This document shows, in pieces, positions 1 through 4,612 of a stretch of DNA of 8,134 bases (its first letter is position 1; every line of letters starts with the position of its first letter). Origin of the DNA: an uncultured Ruminococcus sp. Its GTDB lineage: Bacteria > Bacillota > Clostridia > Oscillospirales > Ruminococcaceae. The notes below the pieces were generated by a model. The model was not told the DNA's origin. It did no database searches and was given only the letters and a program-made list of their open reading frames with translations. The DNA is taken from NCBI GenBank assembly GCA_900319195.1, contig ONNL01000061.1, forward strand, positions 1 through 8,134, written 5' to 3'. A program made the position numbers and the translations under genes.

Positions 1-236
1 TCAGCTCAAATTCCGGCTTGATAAAGTTCCACTACGTCCGCAACGCTGATGAATTTGCACAGGCGGCTATGACGCGTATAGAAGAGGTCAAGAAGGCAGC
101 GCCTGCTTCTGCACCGAGCGTTTCGGGCAGCGAGGCAATGGAGAAGTTGAACTCGCTCAAGCAGATGCTTGACAGCGGACTTATCACACAGGAGCAGTTT
201 GAGCAGAAAAAAGCAGATATACTTGATAAAATGTAA
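1..236 (+). CDS. SHOCT-domain protein, C-terminal fragment
   Basis: This frame is open at the left edge of the window and stops at TAA 234-236, so only about 77 C-terminal residues are visible. The last 35 or so residues (from GSEAMEKLNSLKQ to ILDKM) match the SHOCT pattern. That is a short amphipathic helical hairpin with the signature L-x-x-L-x-x-G-x-I-(T/S)-x-E-E/Q-F-x-x-K-K, usually found at the extreme C-terminus of bacterial proteins, often after a membrane or PH-like domain. The preceding residues (KFHYVRNADEFAQAA and onward) look like the final strand and helix of a bacterial PH-type domain, and an Ala/Pro/Ser-rich linker joins the two parts. The PH assignment is inferred from a short stretch; the SHOCT call is firm. 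SHOCT function is not well established (oligomerisation or tethering has been suggested). A terminator follows the stop directly, so this gene ends its transcription unit. Confidence 0.85.
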   Translation, partial: SSNSGLIKFHYVRNADEFAQAAMTRIEEVKKAAPASAPSVSGSEAMEKLNSLKQMLDSGLITQEQFEQKKADILDKM

Positions 237-268
237 AAGAAGGCGGTTCCGTTGTGAACCGCTTTTTC
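237..268 (+). terminator. Rho-independent terminator of the SHOCT gene
   Basis: The perfect 7-bp stem GCGGTTC (243-249) pairs with GAACCGC (256-262) around a 6-nt loop, and is followed by TTTTT (263-267). The A-rich run before the stem can pair with the T-tract, extending the helix. It begins just after the TAA at 234-236. Confidence 0.9.
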
Positions 269-270
269 TC

Positions 271-299
271 TTGCCAAACCGCCGAAAATGCTGTATAAT
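271..299 (+). promoter_or_regulatory. Sigma-A promoter of the Spo0A-like gene
   Basis: A -35 box TTGCCA (271-276) and a perfect -10 box TATAAT (294-299) are separated by exactly 17 nt. Transcription would start near 306, giving a leader of about 30 nt before the GTG start. The promoter sits right behind the preceding terminator, so the Spo0A-like gene should be an independent unit. Confidence 0.8.
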
Positions 300-334
300 A
301 AAACTGATATTACTGCGGCGGGAGCGTGAGGCGA

Positions 335-1060
335 GTGAAAATTTCATACGGCATGATACTTATATGCGGCGACCCGACGGGCATTGAGCAGCCGCTCGGG
401 GCGGCTTTTCGCAGCAGGGGAGCGCAGGTCGATGTCTCTGTGAGGAATTACTCCGAGGCGGCGGCAATGCTCGAAACGACCGAGTACAGCATGGTGCTGC
501 TTCTTGCGGCGGACGACAGTCCCAACTGCCTCAGGCTTGCCGAAAAGGCGGCAAGAGAGCGCTCGAATGCCGCGACTGTCGTCCTCACCTACACTATCTC
601 GGCGCGTGTGAGGAAGAGCTTCTACCGCGCAGGAGCGGCAAGGTGCCTTGTAATGCCGATGACTGTCGGGGAGATATGCACTGCCGTCTCCGACCAGCTC
701 GGCTATGCGGACAGGCACGATAAATACCGCGATATGTATGAGCTGATGAAGCGGCTCGGCTTTCCTGTGAAGCTCAACGGCTTTGAGTACCTGTTGTATG
801 CCGTGACGCTGACCGTTGACGACCCTGCACGGCTCGGCAGCATGACGGGGACCCTGTATCCCGAGATAGCGTCGAGATTCGGAGTGACCGCCGCACAGGC
901 AGAGCGCTCGCTGAGATACCTCTCGGAGTCCCTTGACAGCACCAGCGTATTCTGCCGCTTCTATGGCTTGAGATCGGGCGAGAGCCTCAACAACCGTGAG
1001 CTTATCGCACTGACTGCCGACCTCTATGTGTGCTACATGAGGGACAAGCTTGGAATGTAA
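335..1060 (+). CDS. Spo0A-like transcription factor with degenerate receiver
   Basis: The protein has 241 residues in two parts. Residues 1 to about 122 have the alternating strand/helix pattern of a response-regulator receiver. Residues about 136-241 resemble the DNA-binding domain of Spo0A: the order GFPVKLNGFEYLL, then LGSMTGTLYPEIASRFGVT, then the recognition helix around AERSLRYLSE, then LNNRELIALTADL follows Bacillus Spo0A. The receiver looks unable to accept phosphate normally. The acidic pair is reduced to a single Asp (ICGD), the residue aligned with the phosphoacceptor appears to be Leu or Ala (LLLAADDSP), and the conserved Lys before Pro is Met (VMP). The switch Thr (VVLT) is kept. 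I chose GTG 335 because GGGAG (320-324) lies 10 nt upstream; an in-frame GTG at 326 is only 1 nt from it. ATG 353 has no ribosome site. It is probably a regulator with a non-phosphorylation input; its targets are unknown. It is not canonical Spo0A. Confidence 0.85.
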   Translation: MKISYGMILICGDPTGIEQPLGAAFRSRGAQVDVSVRNYSEAAAMLETTEYSMVLLLAADDSPNCLRLAEKAARERSNAATVVLTYTISARVRKSFYRAGAARCLVMPMTVGEICTAVSDQLGYADRHDKYRDMYELMKRLGFPVKLNGFEYLLYAVTLTVDDPARLGSMTGTLYPEIASRFGVTAAQAERSLRYLSESLDSTSVFCRFYGLRSGESLNNRELIALTADLYVCYMRDKLGM

Positions 1061-1104
1061 AAACAGCCGCAATACCTGTGGGGGCAGATATTGCGGCTTT
1101 GCTA
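1061..1104. terminator. Shared terminator between converging genes
   Basis: The 10-bp perfect inverted repeat AGCCGCAATA (1065-1074) / TATTGCGGCT (1089-1098) can be extended by an inner CTG/CAG pairing. It lies between the stop of the Spo0A-like gene (1060) and the stop of coaX (1114). On the minus strand the stem is followed by GTTTTTA, a good terminator for coaX. On the plus strand it is followed by only three T, so termination there is probably weaker. Confidence 0.85.
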
Positions 1105-1113
1105 TGCGCGGAT

Positions 1114-1884
1114 TTACTCCGTATTTTTTTTGTAGATTATTCCGAGACCCTTGATAAGCAGGTCGTTGTCGAGGATAATATCACGATTGCAGAGCGGAAT
1201 GACAAGCTCGGCAAGTCCGCCCGTAGCGACAGCCGTGCACTTTTCGCCTATCTCCTCCTCGATGTGCTCGATAATGCCGTCGAGAGCGCAGGCATTTGAA
1301 TAGAGCATACCGCTTTTGAGGCAGTCAATTGTATTCGTGCCGATAACGTGCGGCGGAGCTTCAAAGGTTATCTTGGGGAGCTGTGCAGTGCGGCTCGTGA
1401 GAGCGTCCGCGGAAATCCCCATGCCTGCCATGATCAGTCCGCCGACATAGCAGTTGCCCTTTTTGATGACGGAAACTGTTGTGGCTGTTCCCATGTCTAT
1501 GACGATGAGCGGCGACGGGTACTGATTTATAGCCGCAACAGCGTCAACAGCCTGATCACTTCCGAGCTGACCCGGGTTGTCGATGAGAATGTTCAGACCT
1601 GTTTTTACTCCGGGACCTGTGAGCATGACATCAACTCCGAAGAGCTTTTTTATCGCTCCCTTTACGGTATTGGTCACCGAGGGCACTACCGACGACATGA
1701 TAGCCGCGCTTACGTCCCTCACTCCGAAGCCGTTCATTTCGAGAATGGTCTTGAGGAGAACGGCATATTCCGCCTCAGTCGCGGTGTGGTCGGTGGAGAT
1801 GCGCTCGGAGAGCACGACCTCGTCCTTATCGTTTATACAGCCGAAAACTATATTTGTATTTCCTATATCCACTGCTAAAAGCAT
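1114..1884 (-). CDS. coaX: Type III pantothenate kinase
   Basis: This enzyme phosphorylates pantothenate to 4'-phosphopantothenate with ATP, the first step of coenzyme A synthesis. Type III enzymes are typically insensitive to CoA feedback and need a monovalent cation. The 256-residue length is normal for the family. Visible motifs in order are the N-terminal phosphate loop DIGNTNIVFG (residues 6-15), SSVVPSVT (64-71), the pantothenate/catalytic segment GSD (108-110, Asp110), DMGTATT (130-136) and GGLIMAGMGISADAL (148-162). One oddity is that the usual GADR reads GSDQ, with Gln111 in place of the common Arg. The start is ATG at 1884-1882, with AGGAGG (1893-1898) 8 nt upstream. It is monocistronic: its own promoter lies upstream and a terminator follows the stop. 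The gene lies on the opposite strand from coaBC, which acts two steps later in the same pathway. Confidence 0.96.
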   Translation of the reverse strand: MLLAVDIGNTNIVFGCINDKDEVVLSERISTDHTATEAEYAVLLKTILEMNGFGVRDVSAAIMSSVVPSVTNTVKGAIKKLFGVDVMLTGPGVKTGLNILIDNPGQLGSDQAVDAVAAINQYPSPLIVIDMGTATTVSVIKKGNCYVGGLIMAGMGISADALTSRTAQLPKITFEAPPHVIGTNTIDCLKSGMLYSNACALDGIIEHIEEEIGEKCTAVATGGLAELVIPLCNRDIILDNDLLIKGLGIIYKKNTE

Positions 1885-1892
1885 AAATTATC

Positions 1893-1898
1893 CCTCCT
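1893..1898 (-). promoter_or_regulatory. Ribosome binding site of coaX
   Basis: Read on the minus strand this is AGGAGG, 8 nt before the ATG at 1884-1882. It fixes the coaX start. Confidence 0.9.
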
Positions 1899-1916
1899 GA
1901 GATTTGTTATATATAG

Positions 1917-1945
1917 AGTATAGCATATAAATGGAAAAATAGCAA
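1917..1945 (-). promoter_or_regulatory. Extended -10 sigma-A promoter of coaX
   Basis: On the minus strand, -35 TTGCTA (1945-1940) and -10 TATACT (1922-1917) are separated by 17 nt. TGC directly before the -10 box gives an extended -10 element. The predicted start lies near 1910, leaving a leader of about 26 nt, too short for a riboswitch. Confidence 0.8.
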
Positions 1946-2057
1946 GGGACGCGGAGAAAGATGTGGGGATAATTTTTGCCGCGTATTGCATAGCGTTAAA
2001 TTGGAATTTGCAAAAACTATGATTTGGAAAATTAGTATTATGCTGAAATAGTATTAT
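1946..2057. other. AT-rich intergenic DNA without a gene
   Basis: I see no ORF with a ribosome site here. The only structure noted is a 6-bp inverted repeat ACGCGG (1949-1954) / CCGCGT (1979-1984) directly upstream of the coaX -35 box, plus an 8-nt direct repeat AGTATTAT near 2035-2058. Neither can be assigned a role. Confidence 0.5.
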
Positions 2058-2172
2058 TCAGTCATTTTTACTATTCTTAACTTTTAGACCGATTAGTATC
2101 AATAAGAGTCCCATGATTGCCTCAAAAACAGCCAAAAATAATTATTGATATCCATTCTTTGTTCTTATCCAT
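2058..2172 (-). pseudogene. Tiny membrane-peptide ORF, frameshifted
   Basis: On the minus strand, ATG at 2172-2170 follows a good ribosome site GGAGAGGG (2185-2178, 5 nt spacing) and encodes MDKNKEWISIIIFGCF, then TGA (2124-2122). If one T of the run TTTTT just before that stop is skipped, the frame continues as EAIMGLLLILIGLKVKNSKND to TGA 2060-2058. This gives a 37-residue peptide with a polar N-terminus, one hydrophobic span and a Lys-rich tail, the pattern of a single-pass small membrane protein. The second half could also start on its own at ATG 2114-2112, which has GAGG 5 nt upstream. It may be a decayed gene, a sequencing indel, two overlapping micro-ORFs, or a +1 frameshift at TTT-TGA. 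It resembles no family I can name. It lies directly downstream of a structured leader and terminator. Confidence 0.35.
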
Positions 2173-2199
2173 ATAAACCCTCTCCAGCTTATTATCTAT

Positions 2200-2222
2200 A
2201 AAAAGCTTCCGTAAGCGAAAGC
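2200..2222 (-). terminator. Terminator of the minus-strand RNA
   Basis: On the minus strand the stem GCTTTCG (2222-2216) pairs with CGGAAGC (2211-2205), with one T-G wobble and a CTTA tetraloop, followed by TTTTT (2204-2200). This is a standard intrinsic terminator placed about 80 nt after a consensus promoter and 28 nt before the start codon of the small ORF. Confidence 0.75.
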
Positions 2223-2302
2223 AGACTATCCGACTTGTGCAGAGAGAGCGAGTTTACGAGCGACAACGTGGCTGCGCCGCCGCTCGCTCAGCGGCAAATT
2301 CT
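2200..2302 (-). ncRNA. Candidate structured small RNA or leader RNA
   Basis: A consensus minus-strand promoter (2337-2309) predicts a start near 2302, and an intrinsic terminator ends at 2200, giving an RNA of about 103 nt with no plausible ORF inside. The 5' part is GC-rich and folds. GCCGCT (2295-2290) pairs with AGCGGC (2284-2279) over a 5-nt loop. As an alternative, GAGCGAG (2289-2283) can pair with CTCGCTC (2252-2246). These two pairings exclude each other. It may be a free small RNA, or a cis-acting leader controlling the small ORF at 2172. It is not SRP RNA, tmRNA, 6S RNA or a riboswitch class that I recognise. The evidence is purely from signals and folding. Confidence 0.55.
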
Positions 2303-2308
2303 GATTCT

Positions 2309-2337
2309 ATTATAATCGACCCTATGTAAAAAGTCAA
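2309..2337 (-). promoter_or_regulatory. Consensus promoter of the minus-strand RNA
   Basis: On the minus strand, -35 TTGACT (2337-2332) and a perfect -10 TATAAT (2314-2309) have a 17-nt spacer. It is among the promoters closest to consensus in the window, yet no long gene follows it. It is divergent from the coaBC promoter; the two -35 boxes are 22 nt apart. Confidence 0.8.
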
Positions 2338-2359
2338 GCTGTTATTTATCCGTTATGTG

Positions 2360-2388
2360 TTGCTTAAAACAATAATTTGTGATATACT
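2360..2388 (+). promoter_or_regulatory. Extended -10 sigma-A promoter of coaBC operon
   Basis: -35 TTGCTT (2360-2365) and -10 TATACT (2383-2388) have a 17-nt spacer, with TGA directly before the -10 box completing an extended -10. The predicted start is near 2395, leaving a leader of about 25 nt. The layout is nearly the same as the coaX promoter. Confidence 0.8.
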
Positions 2389-2419
2389 ATAAATAATCAA
2401 TAACACGGAGGTATCTGCC

Positions 2420-3619
2420 ATGCTTAAAGGAAAAACAGTCCTGCTCGGAGTCAGCGGCTCCATTGCAGTATATAAAATATGCAGCCTTGCACGTATGCTC
2501 GTGAAGCTCGGTGCGGAGGTGCACGTCGCAATGACACCAAACTCGCTCAATTTCGTCCACCCTCTCACATTTGAGACGCTCACTCAGCACAAGTGCCTTA
2601 TCGACACCTTTGACCGAAACTTCGAGTACAGTGTCGAGCACGTCTCTATCGCAAAGAAGGCGGACGTTGTGATGATAGCTCCTGCGAGCGCGAATGTTAT
2701 CGGCAAGATAGCAAACGGCATTGCCGACGATATGCTCACGACCACGGTAATGGCTTGCACCTGCAAGAAGATAATTGCACCTGCCATGAACCACAATATG
2801 CTCCATAATCCGATAGTTCAGGAGAATATATCAAAGCTCAGGAATTACGGCTATGAGATAATAAATTCGGGACACGGAATGCTTGCAAACGGCGATATAG
2901 GCGACGGCAGACTTCCTGATGAGGACGTGCTCCTTGAATACATTATCCGCGAGACCGCATTTGAAAAAGACCTCACAGGCAAGAGGGTGCTCGTTACAGC
3001 AGGCGCTACCCGTGAAAGCATAGACCCCGTGCGCTTCATCTCAAATCATTCGAGCGGAAAAATGGGCTTTGCAGTTGCTCGCGCGGCAATGCTCAGGGGA
3101 GCTGATGTCACGGTAGTTGCGGCACATACCGACGTAGAGCCTCCAATGTTCGTGAATGTCGTGAGGGTCGAGTCTGCCGAGGATATGTTCAACGCGGTAA
3201 AGGAGCACCTCGGGGAGTCCGACATTGTTATAAAAGCCGCGGCTGTTGCGGACTACACTCCCGTGACAGTTGCCGACAACAAGATAAAGAAGTCCGACGG
3301 CGACCTCAGTATACCGCTGAAGCGCACTACCGACATTCTCAAGTATATCGGTGAGAACAAGCGCGGAGGACAGGTCATCTGCGGCTTCTCTATGGAGACC
3401 GAAAATGTAGTTGAAAATTCACGTAAAAAGCTCACGAAGAAAAATGCGGACATGATATGTGCCAACTCGATAAAGAGTGCAGGAGCAGGCTTCGGCACGG
3501 ATACGAATATAATCACGCTCATCACTCCCGATAATACCGTGGAACTGGAGCTTATGTCCAAATTCGACGCGGCAAACGTGATACTCGACAGGCTCAAGGG
3601 AATTGCGGAGAGCAAATGA
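2420..3619 (+). CDS. coaBC: Bifunctional CoaBC: phosphopantothenoylcysteine synthetase/decarboxylase
   Basis: The CoaB domain joins 4'-phosphopantothenate to cysteine (CTP-dependent), and the FMN-bound CoaC domain decarboxylates the product to 4'-phosphopantetheine. The 399 residues are normal for the fusion. CoaC spans about 1-180: GVSGSIAVYK near the N-terminus, catalytic His74 (VEHVSI), APASANVIGKIANGIADD, and Asn124 in PAMNHNM. CoaB spans about 185-399: TAGATRESIDPVRFISNHSS with Asn209, AAAVADYTP, KIKK with Lys288, and GFGTDTN. Numbering runs one behind E. coli Dfp throughout (His75, Asn125, Asn210, Lys289). At the E. coli Cys158 position, however, this protein has Asn157: ANGD replaces ACGD. 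The start is ATG 2420, with GGAGG 8 nt upstream. It is the first gene of an operon with two acetyltransferases and an RNA methyltransferase, with no terminator seen before 5400. Confidence 0.96.
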   Translation: MLKGKTVLLGVSGSIAVYKICSLARMLVKLGAEVHVAMTPNSLNFVHPLTFETLTQHKCLIDTFDRNFEYSVEHVSIAKKADVVMIAPASANVIGKIANGIADDMLTTTVMACTCKKIIAPAMNHNMLHNPIVQENISKLRNYGYEIINSGHGMLANGDIGDGRLPDEDVLLEYIIRETAFEKDLTGKRVLVTAGATRESIDPVRFISNHSSGKMGFAVARAAMLRGADVTVVAAHTDVEPPMFVNVVRVESAEDMFNAVKEHLGESDIVIKAAAVADYTPVTVADNKIKKSDGDLSIPLKRTTDILKYIGENKRGGQVICGFSMETENVVENSRKKLTKKNADMICANSIKSAGAGFGTDTNIITLITPDNTVELELMSKFDAANVILDRLKGIAESK

Positions 3620-3671
3620 GCTGACGGATCAATTTGAATATATAAGAGCATTGCAGATACGGAGGTGCAGA

Positions 3672-4124
3672 ATGGGGATAACATACAGAAGGCTTGAACA
3701 GCGCGACCTCGGGACATTTATACAGATGCGTATAGCTCAGCTCCGTGAGGAAGGCGCAGAGGAGGACATCGACCTTGCACCTGCCCTGCGTGACTACTAT
3801 GAGCGCCACCTCTCCGACGGCACGTTCGTATCGTGGCTTGCACTTGACGGCGAGAGGATAGTCGGCACGAGCGGTATGTCGTTCGTTGAAAAGCCGCCGT
3901 ATTTTGCCTGCCCGAGCGGAAGAATGGGTCTGCTGTCGAGTATGTTCACAGCTCCGGAATACCGACGAAAAGGAATAGCAAGGGAGCTTCTCACACGGGT
4001 GGTAGATGAGGCAAGAAAATACGGCTGTGGTACAGTGCAGATAACCGCCTCAGACATGGGCGTGAAGCTGTACACAAGCTTCGGATTCGTGAAAAATCAG
4101 AACTTCATGCAGTACAGACTGTGA
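3672..4124 (+). CDS. GNAT-family N-acetyltransferase (first of tandem pair)
   Basis: This is a 150-residue GCN5-related acetyltransferase, which transfers an acyl group from acyl-CoA to an amine. The acetyl-CoA pyrophosphate loop is visible as EYRRKGIARELL (96-107), preceded by the strand LLSSMFT and followed by the typical C-terminal LYTSFGFVKN (133-142). The N-terminal part (YRRLEQRDLGTFIQMR) is the usual first strand and helix. ATG 3672 is chosen because GGAGG (3661-3665) lies 6 nt upstream; the frame extends further upstream but has no ribosome site there. It follows coaBC by 52 nt without a terminator, and its TGA is 8 nt before the next ATG, so it is co-transcribed. The substrate cannot be told from sequence. 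It is clearly related to the next gene (shared EKP..., FT..EYRR.GIA, LY...GF blocks). Confidence 0.9.
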   Translation: MGITYRRLEQRDLGTFIQMRIAQLREEGAEEDIDLAPALRDYYERHLSDGTFVSWLALDGERIVGTSGMSFVEKPPYFACPSGRMGLLSSMFTAPEYRRKGIARELLTRVVDEARKYGCGTVQITASDMGVKLYTSFGFVKNQNFMQYRL

Positions 4125-4126
4125 GG
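4123..4126 (+). promoter_or_regulatory. Ribosome binding site that decides the second GNAT start
   Basis: GAGG overlaps the TGA of the upstream gene and lies 6 nt before ATG 4133. The in-frame GTG at 4121 has no such site, so ATG 4133 is preferred. The overlap suggests translational coupling. Confidence 0.65.
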
Positions 4127-4132
4127 TGCGAT

Positions 4133-4612
4133 ATGATATACAGGACTGCTTCAAGCGCCGATATACAGGAGCTTACGGAGATACGTGCACTCTTTCTTGC
4201 GGAGGAATTCGGTGAGGGCGATTTTAGTGAAGAAAAAACCGTGCTGCCGGATTATTTCAGCCGTCACCTCGGAAACGACCTCACTGTATTTGTCGCGGAC
4301 GACGGTGGGAGAATAGCCGCGGCGGTATTTCTGATGATCTCGGAAAAGCCTGCAAATCCGCGTTTTCCGCGCGGAATGACGGGGACGGTCATGAACGTTT
4401 TCACTCGCAGGGAATACCGCAGGAGAGGCATCGCGGGTGCACTCATGAAAATGCTCATTGAATATGCGGAGAATGCACAGCTCGACATCATTGAGCTGAA
4501 AGCCTCGGAGTCGGGGTATCCGCTGTATAAAAAGCTTGGCTTTGAGGAGGACACCTTCCCCGATAAGCCTATGAAATACATTGTCAGCAAGGAGAAAAAA
4601 TGCCGAACATAA
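4133..4612 (+). CDS. GNAT-family N-acetyltransferase (second of tandem pair)
   Basis: This 159-residue GNAT protein is a diverged relative of the preceding gene product. The acetyl-CoA loop is EYRRRGIAGALM (94-105), preceded by TVMNVFT. The C-terminal block LYKKLGFEED (131-140) matches the family's final strand and helix. Both tandem copies share the spacing of the SEKP/VEKP strand, a Pro/Arg-rich turn (FPRGMTG here, CPSGRMG there) and the loop, which suggests an old duplication. The C-terminus is Lys-rich (SKEKKCRT) and overlaps the next gene by 13 nt. This arrangement fits translational coupling in the coaBC operon. The substrate is unknown. Confidence 0.9.
   Translation: MIYRTASSADIQELTEIRALFLAEEFGEGDFSEEKTVLPDYFSRHLGNDLTVFVADDGGRIAAAVFLMISEKPANPRFPRGMTGTVMNVFTRREYRRRGIAGALMKMLIEYAENAQLDIIELKASESGYPLYKKLGFEEDTFPDKPMKYIVSKEKKCRT

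Noticed and set aside
326..334. GTG 326 as start of the Spo0A-like gene
   Set aside because: The GGGAG element ends 1 nt before it, which is too close; GTG 335 has workable spacing and gives a natural receiver N-terminus.
344..1072. Long open frame on the minus strand opposite the Spo0A-like gene
   Set aside because: It has no ribosome site and a Cys/His/Arg-rich composition without domain character, and it is fully antisense to a protein with clear Spo0A homology. It is a codon-bias shadow.
1949..1984. Inverted repeat ACGCGG/CCGCGT upstream of the coaX -35 box, considered as an operator
   Set aside because: It is only 6 bp per arm with a 24-nt gap, which is not distinctive enough to claim a binding site.
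1885..2419. Spo0A boxes (TGTCGAA type) in the intergenic regions, as targets of the Spo0A-like protein
   Set aside because: No good match was found by eye in this intergenic region or in 5416-5649.
2387..2806. Minus-strand open frames across coaBC
   Set aside because: They lie antisense to well-conserved CoaC motifs and have no recognisable domain or ribosome site.
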